Origin: Streptomyces achromogenes
GTDB taxonomy: Bacteria; Actinomycetota; Actinomycetes; Streptomycetales; Streptomycetaceae
Assembly (NCBI RefSeq): GCF_030816715.1
Contig: NZ_JAUSYH010000001.1
Coordinates: forward strand, 2,852,001-2,916,000
DNA length: 64,000 nt
Direction of reading: 5' to 3'
The position numbers and the translations under genes are program-made. Shown here piece by piece: positions 34,745 to 43,312 of the stretch. Position 1 is the stretch's first letter; each line of letters starts with the position of its first letter. The notes beneath the pieces were generated by a model. The model worked only from the letters and a program-made list of their open reading frames with translations. It had not been told where the DNA came from and did not search any database.

Positions 34745-36137
34745 ACCCTCCAACCCCGCCAGAACCGCCGTAGTCCTGGGGGGATCCCATGCGGGCATGC
34801 TCGCGGCACGCGCCCTGACCGGCCTCGCCGACCGGGTCGTCGTCATCGAGCGGGACGTGCTGCCCGACGGCCCCGCACCTCGCAAGGGGCTGCCCCAGGC
34901 ACGTCACGCCCACATGCTGTGGTCGGGCGGGGTGCGGGCGGTGGAGGACCTGCTGCCGGACGTCACCGGTGCGCTCCGGGCGGCCGGGGCGCGCCGCTCG
35001 CCGGTCACGACGGACATGGTGGTCCTCGGCCCGCGCGGCTGGTTCCGCCGCTGGCCCGAGTCGCACCACGTGATCCTGGCCGGCCGCGACCTCCTGGACG
35101 CGACGGTCCGGGCCCGGGTGCTGGCCGACGAGCGGGTCGAGCTGTGCTCGGGGGCCGAGGCCCTGGGCCTGGTGGGGGACGCGGGCGCGGTCACCGGCGT
35201 GCGGGTGCGGGTGGGCGGCGCGGAGCGGGTCGTCGGGGCTGGCCTGGTCGTCGACGCGAGCGGGCGCGGGTCGCGGGCGGCGGGCTGGCTGGCGGAGCTC
35301 GGGCTGCCCGCCGCAAAACGGCGCGAGGTGGACTCCGGACTCGCCTACGCCAGCCGGCTGTACCTCGCGCCCGAACCGGCCCGGTCCGGGTACCCGATCG
35401 TCAACGTGCAGCCCGACCCGCGGGACGCCGGCCCCGGCCGCGCCGGGTTCCTGCTGCCCATCGAGGACGGCCGCTGGATCGTCACCCTCAACGGCACCCG
35501 AGGTGGCGAACCCTCCCACGACGGCGACGACTTCGTGCGCTTCGCCCGCGAGGAACTGCGCCACCCCGTCATCGGGGAACTCCTCGAACAGGCCGAGCCG
35601 CTGTCCGACGTGGCGTACACCCGGTCCACCGTCAATCGCCGGCACTTCTACGAGCGGATGCCGGCCTGGCCCGACAACTTCGTCGTGCTCGGCGACGCCC
35701 TCGCCGCGTACAACCCGCTCTACGGGCACGGCCTCGCGGTAGCCGCCCAGAGCGCGGTGCTCCTGCGCGACACCGTCCGGCGGCACGGGTGGGGTGCGGC
35801 GGGGCTGTCCCGGCGCGCGCAGAAGGCGGTGGCCCGGCCCGTCGCGACCGCGTGGGACCTCGCCGTCGGCCAGGACGTGTTCTACCCCGGCGCGACCGAG
35901 ACCGGCCCCACCCGGCGGGACCGGCTCGTGGCCGCGTACGTCGGCCGCCTGATGCTCACCGCCACCGGCAACGGCCGCATGGCCCGCCGGGTGACGGACG
36001 TGACGTCCCTGGAACGCGGCCCGCAGGTACTGCTGAGCCCCTCCACGCTGGCGGCGGCCGTCGTCGGGCCCCTCCGGCCGCCCCTGCCCGGCCCCCCGCT
36101 GACGGTGGACGAACGGCAGCGGGCGGGCCTGCGGTAG
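34737..36137 (+). CDS. FAD-dependent oxidoreductase (epoxidase/halogenase-like)
   Basis: 466-residue flavoprotein with N-terminal Rossmann motif TAVVLGGSHAGMLAARAL, followed by GLPQARHAHMLWSGG, VVDASGRGSRAAGWLAELG and VVLGDALAAYNPLYGHGLAVAAQSA, characteristic of 2-polyprenyl-6-methoxyphenol-hydroxylase-like monooxygenases. ATG at 34737 overlaps the MAB_1171c gene by 8 bp. As I recall, the trio metallopeptidase, membrane protein and this oxidoreductase recurs in actinomycetes, suggesting a shared function such as modification of a lipid or small molecule. Substrate unknown. Confidence 0.85.
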   Translation: MTEPSNPARTAVVLGGSHAGMLAARALTGLADRVVVIERDVLPDGPAPRKGLPQARHAHMLWSGGVRAVEDLLPDVTGALRAAGARRSPVTTDMVVLGPRGWFRRWPESHHVILAGRDLLDATVRARVLADERVELCSGAEALGLVGDAGAVTGVRVRVGGAERVVGAGLVVDASGRGSRAAGWLAELGLPAAKRREVDSGLAYASRLYLAPEPARSGYPIVNVQPDPRDAGPGRAGFLLPIEDGRWIVTLNGTRGGEPSHDGDDFVRFAREELRHPVIGELLEQAEPLSDVAYTRSTVNRRHFYERMPAWPDNFVVLGDALAAYNPLYGHGLAVAAQSAVLLRDTVRRHGWGAAGLSRRAQKAVARPVATAWDLAVGQDVFYPGATETGPTRRDRLVAAYVGRLMLTATGNGRMARRVTDVTSLERGPQVLLSPSTLAAAVVGPLRPPLPGPPLTVDERQRAGLR

Positions 36138-36197
36138 CCACGCGGGGGCCGCGCCTTTCCGGCGGGGGCCCACGCCTTCCCGGCCGGCGGGTGTCGG

Positions 36198-37049
36198 TCA
36201 GCCGGCGAAGGCCGGTTGGGGAAGGCCCTGGCCGGCGTTCGGGATCACCAGGAGGGAGCCCGCCGTCGGGTGGGGGGCGTCCAGGCCCACGCGGGCCGTG
36301 GTGACGTACAGGTCGGTGAGGTCCGGGCCGCCGAAGGCGCAGGCGGTGACGCGTGGGCAGGGCAGGTCGATCTGCCGGTCCAGGACGCCCGCGGGGGTGT
36401 AGCGGCGTACCGCGGCCCCGTCCCACAGCGCCACCCACACGCAGCCGTCGGCGTCGACGGTGAGTCCGTCGGGGAACCCGGCCCCGTCCTCGATCCCCAC
36501 GAAGGGACGACGACCGGACGCCCGCCCGTCCGCCGAGAAGTCGAAGACGTCGACGCGGCGGGTCGGCGAGTCGACGTAGTACATGAGCGTGCCGTCCGGG
36601 CTCCAGCCCGTTCCGTTGCTCACCGCCACGTCGTCGAGGATCACCTCGGCCGACCCGTCGCCGGCGAGGCGGGACAGGGTGCCGCCGCCGGGGGCCTCGT
36701 CGTAGCGCATGGTGCCGGCCCACAGCGAGCCGTCCGGAGCCACGGCCGCGTCGTTGGCGCGGCGGCCCGGGACGGGCTCGTGGCGCAGCCAGCGGAAGCC
36801 TCCGTCCGCGTCGAGGAGACCCACGCCGTCCCGGAGGTTGAGGACCAGGCCGCCCCCCGCCCGGGGCTTGACCGCGCCCACGTGCTGGTGGGTCGTGCGG
36901 ACCGTGCGGCGGCCGGAGGCGGGGTCGTACGTGTGCAGACGGCTGCCCAGGATGTCCGTCCAGAGCAGCCGGCCGGCGGCCGGGTCCCAGGTCGGCCCCT
37001 CGCCGAGGGCCGCCCCGGCCGGCACGGCCACCTCGTACCGCCCGGTCAC
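36198..37049 (-). CDS. SMP-30/regucalcin-type sugar lactonase
   Basis: 283-residue six-bladed propeller enzyme hydrolysing an aldono-lactone. Metal ligands fall in GEGPTWDPAAGRLLWTDI (Glu), SNGTGWSPDGTLMYYVDS (Asn) and FPDGLTVDADGCVWVALWDG (Asp). GTG at 37049 overlaps the IclR stop by 4 bp, so regulator and lactonase are one operon. In oxidative arabinose, galactose or xylose routes a lactonase acts between the sugar dehydrogenase and the aldonate dehydratase, both of which have candidates at 10.9-13.1 kb. The exact lactone is unknown. Confidence 0.9.
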   Translation of the reverse strand: MTGRYEVAVPAGAALGEGPTWDPAAGRLLWTDILGSRLHTYDPASGRRTVRTTHQHVGAVKPRAGGGLVLNLRDGVGLLDADGGFRWLRHEPVPGRRANDAAVAPDGSLWAGTMRYDEAPGGGTLSRLAGDGSAEVILDDVAVSNGTGWSPDGTLMYYVDSPTRRVDVFDFSADGRASGRRPFVGIEDGAGFPDGLTVDADGCVWVALWDGAAVRRYTPAGVLDRQIDLPCPRVTACAFGGPDLTDLYVTTARVGLDAPHPTAGSLLVIPNAGQGLPQPAFAG

Positions 37050-37819
37050 ACCGCGCTCCGGTAGCCGAGCAGCTCGGACAGCTCGCCGGCTCCCTTCAGG
37101 GCGAGCGCCTCCAGACCCGCGCGGCGCTCCTCGCTCCAGCGGATCATGGGGACGGAGATGGAAAGGGCCGCGACGACCTGCCCCGTCCGGTCGCGCACCG
37201 GGGCGGCCACGCAGCTGACGTCCGGGTTGGACTCGCGGTTCTCGACCGCGACGCCCCGCTCCCGGATCTCGGCCAGGGCCGCCCGCAGCGCCTTCGGCTC
37301 GGTGATGCTGTTCGGGGTCATCCGCACGAGGTCCGCGTCGTCGGGGATGCGCGCCGTGAGCTCCTGCTCGGGGAGCGAGGCCAGCAGCATCTTGCCGACG
37401 GAGGTGCAGTGGGCGGGCAGGCGGCGGCCCGCGGCCGACACCATCCGGACCGCGTGCGTGGAGTCGACCTTCGCGATGTAGATGACGTCGGCCCCCTCCA
37501 GGATCGCCACGTGCACCGTCTCGTCACACGTTTCGGCGACGGTGCGGGCGACCTGCTGACCCTCGGCGGCGAGGTCCAGCTGCTCGGCATAGCGGCTGCC
37601 GAGCTGGTAGGGACGCACCCCGAGGCGGTACCGTCCGGGTTGTCCGGGGACGGGCACGATGTACGCCCGGGCGGAGAGGGTGGTCACAAGTTCGTGCACG
37701 GTGGTGCGCGGAAGCTGGAGCTTGCGCACGATGTCGGGGGCGGAGAGCGAACCGTCCCCGTCGAGGAAGAGCTCGAGGATGTCGAGAGCTCGGGTCACGG
37801 CAGGTACAAGGCGTCCCAC
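37046..37819 (-). CDS. IclR-family transcriptional regulator
   Basis: 257-residue regulator with an N-terminal winged helix (AVTRALDILELFLDGDGSLSAPDIVRKLQLPRTTVHELVTTL) and C-terminal effector domain (VHVAILEGADVIYIAKVDS, GRRLPAHCTSVGKMLLAS, ENRESNPDVSCVAAPVRD). GTG at 37819 follows GGGAGG. A motif matching those upstream of other sugar genes lies 40 nt upstream at 37859-37871, suggesting autoregulation and a regulon including arabinanases, GH51, ytfQ and the dehydratase. The regulon link is inference; family assignment is firm. Confidence 0.9.
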   Translation of the reverse strand: MGRLVPAVTRALDILELFLDGDGSLSAPDIVRKLQLPRTTVHELVTTLSARAYIVPVPGQPGRYRLGVRPYQLGSRYAEQLDLAAEGQQVARTVAETCDETVHVAILEGADVIYIAKVDSTHAVRMVSAAGRRLPAHCTSVGKMLLASLPEQELTARIPDDADLVRMTPNSITEPKALRAALAEIRERGVAVENRESNPDVSCVAAPVRDRTGQVVAALSISVPMIRWSEERRAGLEALALKGAGELSELLGYRSAV

Positions 37820-37858
37820 GACCGGCCCCCTCCCTTAGTCTGTAGTCTCAGTGCCCGC

Positions 37859-37871
37859 GTTCGAGATATCA
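37859..37871 (-). promoter_or_regulatory. Candidate IclR autoregulatory operator
   Basis: TGATATCTCGAAC (read on the minus strand) matches 11 of 13 positions of CGATATATCGAAC and lies 40 nt before the iclR start. The presence of the motif at the regulator's own promoter is the main reason to assign the set to this protein. Confidence 0.55.
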
Positions 37872-37960
37872 ACAGGCGATCGGCATGACGAACACAGGCT
37901 GTCATAAGGTGTTGCGGCGGGCAATGGTCGTGAGCCGCGCGGTGGGCCAGGATGGGGCGC

Positions 37961-38551
37961 ATGCCGACCCAGAAACGCCTCGCGGGCTCGTTCACGCCGC
38001 TCGACTTCCAGCTGGTCCTGCTGCGCCGCATGGCCGATCACAATCCGGATCTGGTGGACAACGCCCGCCACGAACTGGGCGTTTCCCTCACACAGATGAG
38101 GGAGGCCAACAAGCGCTGGCAGGCGATGGTCCACTCCCCGCACGCGCGGGGCTCCCTCTCACGGTATCGCTCGGTCCTCGGCGAACCCGAGTCGAGAACA
38201 GCCCGGCGCGTCGGCGACCTCGACTGCGAGGCGTGGCTCTGGCCGCTCACGCTCTGGCCCGACCTGCGCTTCGAGGTGCTGCTCGCTCCGAACGGCTCGG
38301 TCTGGAACGAGTGGCTGGTCCGCGCCCCGGGGGCACGGCCGCCGTTCCTGCAGTCCCTCGCCGACCTCACCCCCTGGTCCTGCACGGTCGACGAGGCCGC
38401 CCACGCCTTTTCCCCGGCCCACCCCCTGGAGGGCACCGCCCCCAACCGGTGGGGACTGGCCTTCGCCGCGCCGGACGGGCGCGGGGGGCGGCAGGACGTC
38501 GTCGCCGAGTTCACCTGGGGCCTGCTCCAGCGGACGGCCGTCAGGGATTGA
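37961..38551 (+). CDS. Conserved hypothetical protein
   Basis: 196-residue soluble protein of unknown function (MPTQKRLAGSFTPLDFQLVLLRRMADHNPDLVDNARHELG). No catalytic motif, membrane segment or signal peptide is visible; the C-terminal half is rich in Trp and Pro (CEAWLWPLTLWPDLRFEVLLAPNGSVWNEWL). ATG at 37961 was preferred to 37952 because AGGA lies 8 nt upstream. Its 3' end overlaps the convergent ATP-grasp gene by 11 nt. It is divergent from the iclR gene. Confidence 0.75.
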   Translation: MPTQKRLAGSFTPLDFQLVLLRRMADHNPDLVDNARHELGVSLTQMREANKRWQAMVHSPHARGSLSRYRSVLGEPESRTARRVGDLDCEAWLWPLTLWPDLRFEVLLAPNGSVWNEWLVRAPGARPPFLQSLADLTPWSCTVDEAAHAFSPAHPLEGTAPNRWGLAFAAPDGRGGRQDVVAEFTWGLLQRTAVRD

Positions 38552-39497
38552 CGGCTCCCGGATTCCGCGCGCCGTCCGGAGCAGGAGCAGGAGCCGCGGC
38601 CTGAGCAGGAGCCACCGTCGCGGCTGCGGCCGCGGCCGCCGTCCGGATGCCTGCGACGACGTGCGGCAGGGACTGCGGGTGCAGGAACAGGAAGAGGTTC
38701 GGCTCGACCAGTTCCAGCTCCATCACCCGCGGCTCCCCGTCGTCGCCGTCCACCAGGTCGACCCGGGCGTAGAGCAGTTCGGGCGCGTCCGGTACGGCGG
38801 CCAGGGCGCGCTCGGCGACGGCCAGCTCGGCCGGGGACGGCGTCCAGGGCTCCAGACCGGGGTGGGCGACCTTGTCCGCGTCGAAGGCGGTGCCGGGGGC
38901 GAGGACGGCACGCTTGCGGCTGGCGTGCAGGAGGCGGCCGCCGAAGAACTGCAGGGCGCGCTCCCCGCCGGCGTCGATGCCGCGCACATACGGCTGCACC
39001 ATCGCCGTCAGCCCCTCGGCGTGCATCCGCGCGAGGTGGCGGACGGCCGTCCCGTGGCCGTCGGGTGTGTAGCGGGCGGCGTAGCGCGCGCCGGCCCCGG
39101 AGGCGGGCTTGATCACGTACTCGCCGCCCTCGGGCAGCCCGGCAGGCTCGCCGGGCGCGACGTAGCGCGTCGGCACGGTCGGCACCCCGGCCGCCGCCAG
39201 CTCCCCCAGATACCGCTTGTCGGCGTTCCAGCGGACCACGTCGGCCGGGTTGGCCAGCCGGGTGACGGCCTCGACCTTCCGCGTCCAGGCCGCGAACTCG
39301 TCCGCGCGCCAGCTGTAGTCCCAGGTGGAGCGGATGACGACGAGGTCGTACGCGGCCCAGTCCACGTCCGCGTCGTCCCAGAAGACGCCGTCGGCCTCCA
39401 CGCCGGCCTCGCGCAGCGCGCTCAGCAGCACCGGGAAGTCGGCGTCCTTGCTCGGCTCCGGCCGGGGGTCGTAGGTGACGAGCGCGATACGGGCCAC
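38541..39497 (-). CDS. ATP-grasp (RimK/glutathione-synthetase-like) enzyme
   Basis: 318-residue ligase-fold protein. ARIALVTYDPRPEPSKDADFPVLLSALREAGVE and STWDYSWRADEFAAWTRKVE begin the pre-ATP-grasp domain. GGEYVIKPASGAGARYAARY is the ATP-grasp lysine/glycine-rich loop and EPRVMELELVEPNLFLFLHP carries metal ligands. GTG at 39497 has AGGGAG upstream. The C-terminal 30 residues are an Ala/Pro tail. Such enzymes join a carboxylate to an amine using ATP; the substrates are not predictable here. Confidence 0.83.
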   Translation of the reverse strand: MARIALVTYDPRPEPSKDADFPVLLSALREAGVEADGVFWDDADVDWAAYDLVVIRSTWDYSWRADEFAAWTRKVEAVTRLANPADVVRWNADKRYLGELAAAGVPTVPTRYVAPGEPAGLPEGGEYVIKPASGAGARYAARYTPDGHGTAVRHLARMHAEGLTAMVQPYVRGIDAGGERALQFFGGRLLHASRKRAVLAPGTAFDADKVAHPGLEPWTPSPAELAVAERALAAVPDAPELLYARVDLVDGDDGEPRVMELELVEPNLFLFLHPQSLPHVVAGIRTAAAAAAATVAPAQAAAPAPAPDGARNPGAVNP

Positions 39498-39685
39498 GAC
39501 GGACTCCCTGTTCGTACGACTGTCCGATCCTCGGAAGGCTAACAAGCCGACCCCCGCACCCGCCCGGCCGCGGTGGGCCGCGCGGTCGAGGCGCGGTGGA
39601 ACGGGCGGCGCGGGGAGGTGCGGGCGCGGCGCGTGGGGTAGGAAGCTGCTTGTCGCCCACCTCAGCCGTGCAAGGAGCCCGTCCC

Positions 39686-41227
39686 GTGTCGCCTCTCTTC
39701 CCCGCCCTGACGAACGATCCGTCCGGCCGCCCCGCCCTGCGGTTCGGTGAGCGTTCCCTGTCCTACGCGCAGCTCGCCGGGGCGGCCCGCGCCGTCGGCG
39801 GACGCGTGCGGGAGGCGACGGGCCCGCTCGCGGGAGGACGGGAGCGCGGAAGGGTCGCCGTGTGGGCCACGCCCGCCCTGGAGACCGCCGTGGCCGTGGT
39901 CGGCGTGCTGCTCGCCGGAGCGGCGGCCGTGCCGCTGAACCCGAAGTCGGGCGAGAAGGAGCTCGGGCACATCCTGTCCGACAGCGCGCCGAGCGCGGTG
40001 CTGGCGGCCCCCGGCGACGAACTGCCCGAGCCGTTGCGCGCGTTGCCGCGGATCGACGTCGACGTGGACGAGCGCGGCGACGCGGGCCGGGCGGCGGCCG
40101 GCGCGACGCTGGGCGGCGCGACGCTGGGCGGCGAGGCGTCGGGCGGCGAGGCGTCGGACGAGCCGTCGGACGACGAGGAGCCCGCCCTCGTCGTGTACAC
40201 CTCCGGCACCACCGGACCGCCCAAGGGCGCGGTCATCCCCCGCCGCGCGATCGCCACGACCCTGGACGCGCTCGCCGACGCCTGGCAGTGGACCGGCGAG
40301 GACGTCCTCGTGCACGGACTGCCGCTGTTCCATGTGCACGGACTGGTGCTGGGGGTCCTCGGACCGCTGCGCCGGGGCGGGTCGGTCCGGCACCTCGGAC
40401 GCTTCGACACGGGCGGCGTCGCACGGGAGCTGACCGACGGCGCGACGATGCTGTTCGGGGTGCCGACGATGTACCACCGCATCGCCGAGGCCCTGCCGTC
40501 CGACCCCGGGCTCGCCCGGGCGCTCGCCGGGGCGCGGCTGCTGGTGTCCGGTTCGGCCGCACTGCCCGTGCACGACCACGAGAGGATCGCGGCGGCCACC
40601 GGACGGCGGGTGATCGAGCGGTACGGCATGACCGAGACGCTGATGAACACCTCCGTGCGGGCCGACGGGGAAGCCAGGGCGGGCACCGTCGGGGTGCCGC
40701 TGCCGGGGGTGGAGCTGCGGCTCGTCGAGGAGGACGGGTCGGCCGTCGAGGCGTACGACGGGGAGAGCGTCGGCGAGATCCAGGTGCGCGGGCCGAACCT
40801 CTTCACCGCGTACCTGAACCGGCCGGACGCGACCGCCGCCGCCTTCACCGCCGACGGCTGGTTCCGCACCGGCGACGTGGCCGTCCGCGACCCCGACGGA
40901 TACGTGCGGATCGTCGGGCGCAAGGCGACCGATCTCATCAAGAGCGGCGGCTACAAGATCGGCGCGGGCGAGATCGAGAACGCCCTGCTGGAACATCCCG
41001 GGGTACGGGAGGCCGCCGTCACCGGGGAGCCGGACGCGGACCTCGGCGAGCGGATCGTCGCCTGGGTGGTGCCCGACGATCCGCAGTCGCCGCCCGACGA
41101 ACGTGAGTTGGCCGACCACGTCGCCCGCCGCCTCGCCCCGCACAAGCGGCCCCGCACGGTCCGCTACCTGGACGCCCTGCCCCGCAACGACATGGGGAAG
41201 ATCATGAAGCGGGCGCTGCCGGCATGA
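39686..41227 (+). CDS. matB: Malonyl-CoA synthetase
   Basis: 513-residue AMP-forming acyl-CoA synthetase, closely matching my recollection of S. coelicolor MatB (SCO2444). The P-loop VVYTSGTTGPPKGAVIPRR, VIERYGMTETLMNTSVR, DGWFRTGDVAVRDPDGYVRIVGR and DMGKIMKRALP (adenylation lysine) are all present. It activates malonate or methylmalonate to supply CoA extender units. GTG at 39686 follows AAGGAG. Residues about 130-157 contain a repetitive insertion (GATLGGATLGGEASGGEAS) that the SCO protein lacks, on the surface before the P-loop. It overlaps the carboxyltransferase by 4 bp. Confidence 0.93.
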   Translation: MSPLFPALTNDPSGRPALRFGERSLSYAQLAGAARAVGGRVREATGPLAGGRERGRVAVWATPALETAVAVVGVLLAGAAAVPLNPKSGEKELGHILSDSAPSAVLAAPGDELPEPLRALPRIDVDVDERGDAGRAAAGATLGGATLGGEASGGEASDEPSDDEEPALVVYTSGTTGPPKGAVIPRRAIATTLDALADAWQWTGEDVLVHGLPLFHVHGLVLGVLGPLRRGGSVRHLGRFDTGGVARELTDGATMLFGVPTMYHRIAEALPSDPGLARALAGARLLVSGSAALPVHDHERIAAATGRRVIERYGMTETLMNTSVRADGEARAGTVGVPLPGVELRLVEEDGSAVEAYDGESVGEIQVRGPNLFTAYLNRPDATAAAFTADGWFRTGDVAVRDPDGYVRIVGRKATDLIKSGGYKIGAGEIENALLEHPGVREAAVTGEPDADLGERIVAWVVPDDPQSPPDERELADHVARRLAPHKRPRTVRYLDALPRNDMGKIMKRALPA

Positions 41228-42612
41228 CGGCGCGGCGAGCGAGCGCGCGGGAGTTCATCGCCCTGGTCGCCGACGGTTTCCACGAACTCCCGCACGTGGA
41301 GCGGGAGTCCCGGCCGGACGGGCCGCTCGGCTGGCCCGGCTACGACGCCTCGCGCGAGCGTGCCGCCCGGCGCACCGGCGAGTCGGAGTCCGTGGTCTGC
41401 GGCGTCGCCCGCGTCGAGGGCGTCCGAGCGGTGCTGATCGCCTTCGAGTTCGGCTTCCTCGGCGGCTCGCTGGGCGAACGCACCGGCGACCGCCTGGTCG
41501 CGGCGTACGCGTACGCCCGTCAACACCGGCTGCCGGTCGTGCCGTTGGTCGCCACCGGCGGCAGCAGGATGCAGGAGGGCATGCTCGCCCTCACCCAACT
41601 CCAGCGCGTGGCACACGAGTCGGCGCTCACCCGGGAGGCCGGGTTGGCGCAGATCGCGGTCCTGCGGGATCCGACGACCGGCGGCGGGTGGGCCACCCTG
41701 GGCGCAGGCGCCGACGTGGTGCTGGCACTGCCGGGCGCGCAGGTCGGCTTCGCCGGCTCACGGGTGCGGCCGCCGGACGCCGACCCGGCCGCCTACACGG
41801 CGGAGGCGCAGCTCGCGGCGGGGGCGGCGGACGCGGTGGTGCCCGTGACGGAGCTGCGGGACGTACTGGGCCGCTGGCTGCGCCTCCTGACCGGCGGGAC
41901 GCCGGAAGCGGCAGGGCGACCGGCGGAACCCGCCGCCCCCGTGCCGGACGCCCTCGGGGCGAGGGATCTGCCGCGTACCGGCCGGGACGCCGTGCGGCGG
42001 GCCCGCGCACCGGAACGGCCCCGTGCGCGGGCCTACTTGGACGCCTACTTCACCGACCGGCTGGCGATCTCCGGCGACCGGTGCGGCGGCGCCGACCCGG
42101 AGGGGATGCTGTGCGGCTTCGGCCTGCACCGGGGCCGTACGGTCGCGTACGCGGCGCAGACCGGCGCGGCGACCCGGCCCGCCGGCTATCGCACGGCCGC
42201 CCGGCTGATCCGGCTCGCCGGCCGGCTCGGCATCCCGGTGCTGACCCTGGTGGACACGCCGGGCGCGGCCAACGACGCGGCGGCGGAGCGACAGGGCGCC
42301 GGTGCGGCGATCGCGGACCTGTTCGGCGCGGTCGCCACCGCCCGCACGCCGCTCACCACGCTGGTGATAGGCGAGGGCGGTTCCGGCGGCGCGCTGGCGC
42401 TGGCCGCGCCGGGGCGCACCTGGGCGACCCCGGACAGCTACTTCTCCGTCATCGCGCCGGAGTCGGCGGCCGCGATCCTGAAGCGGCCCCCGCAGGAGAC
42501 GGACGCGACGGCGGACCAACTACGCCTGAGGCCACAGGACTTGGCGGAGCTCGGGGTGATCCGCACCGAACAGTCACACGGAACGCAGGACAATCGCGCG
42601 CACCGTCCGTGA
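41224..42612 (+). CDS. Fused AccD/AccA-type acyl-CoA carboxyltransferase
   Basis: 462-residue carboxyltransferase with two crotonase-like halves. The N-terminal beta-like half has VVPLVATGGSRMQEGMLALTQ, and the alpha-like half VLTLVDTPGAANDAAAERQGAG and LVIGEGGSGGALALAAPGRTW. No zinc-finger cysteines are seen. ATG at 41224 overlaps matB (ATGA). From memory the pair corresponds to SCO2444-2445. It may decarboxylate malonyl-CoA or carboxylate acetyl-CoA in malonate use, with a biotin carrier encoded elsewhere. The precise role is inferred from its partner. Confidence 0.85.
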   Translation: MTARRASAREFIALVADGFHELPHVERESRPDGPLGWPGYDASRERAARRTGESESVVCGVARVEGVRAVLIAFEFGFLGGSLGERTGDRLVAAYAYARQHRLPVVPLVATGGSRMQEGMLALTQLQRVAHESALTREAGLAQIAVLRDPTTGGGWATLGAGADVVLALPGAQVGFAGSRVRPPDADPAAYTAEAQLAAGAADAVVPVTELRDVLGRWLRLLTGGTPEAAGRPAEPAAPVPDALGARDLPRTGRDAVRRARAPERPRARAYLDAYFTDRLAISGDRCGGADPEGMLCGFGLHRGRTVAYAAQTGAATRPAGYRTAARLIRLAGRLGIPVLTLVDTPGAANDAAAERQGAGAAIADLFGAVATARTPLTTLVIGEGGSGGALALAAPGRTWATPDSYFSVIAPESAAAILKRPPQETDATADQLRLRPQDLAELGVIRTEQSHGTQDNRAHRP

Positions 42613-42719
42613 CAATGGAGACACACAGCGCCGCGACACGGGCCGGATGGACGGGCGGACGGGCGAAGACACGGGGCAGAGCAGAGCAGCAGAGAAGCGA
42701 AGGGGTTACGGGGGAGACC

Positions 42720-43046
42720 GTGGACGGACTGGTGGAGTTCAGAACCGACGACGGCACCGTGGTCGCCGTGGAGGCGGGCGCGGACGGTCGCCCCGGTTCC
42801 CGGCTGGTGGCCCGCGGCGACGGGACCGTGCAGGCGGCCCGCACCTTCGAGGGCGCCCTGGAGGGCGTGCGCGCGGCCGCCGAGTCCGCGCTGCGGGTGT
42901 TCCGGGACGGGACGCTGCAACCCGACGGCGTCGAGATCGAGTTCGGCGTGAAGCTGTCGGCGGAGACGGGCGCGATCATCGCCAAGGGCACGGCGGAGGG
43001 GCATCTCGTCGTGAAACTGACCTGGTCGCCCTCCGCGGGCTCCTGA
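42720..43046 (+). CDS. CU044_2847-like (trypsin-co-occurring domain 1) small protein
   Basis: 108-residue protein beginning VDGLVEFRTDDGTVVAVEAGAD, with ALEGVRAAAESALRVFRDG and PDGVEIEFGVKLSAETGAIIAKGTAEGHLVVKLTWSP, the pattern of the CU044_2847 family. The GEIEFGVKL-like strand and the AxIAKG motif are the conserved core. Related domains usually accompany trypsin-like proteases or conflict-system effectors; no protease is next to it here. GTG at 42720 has GGGGGAG close upstream. Function unknown. Confidence 0.7.
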   Translation: MDGLVEFRTDDGTVVAVEAGADGRPGSRLVARGDGTVQAARTFEGALEGVRAAAESALRVFRDGTLQPDGVEIEFGVKLSAETGAIIAKGTAEGHLVVKLTWSPSAGS

Positions 43047-43312
43047 CCAGCGCGGAAGCGCCCGCCCGATCGGCAAGCGGCAGGCAGGACGCGGGCAAGC
43101 GGCAGACAGGCGGCGGGCAGCCGGCGGGCAGGCGGCCGACGCGGGCTTTCCCCGTCACCCCGCGGAAGATGCCCGCCCGCACCATGTCGCGGCGGGGCGC
43201 GGATCGGGAACCCGCCGCCGGACGGGCGCGGGCGGACCACCGGAACGCGGTGAACTGGCTTAGGCTGTCGGGGTTTTGAAGATTTCATGAAGATCGAGAG
43301 GTGGAATTGCGC

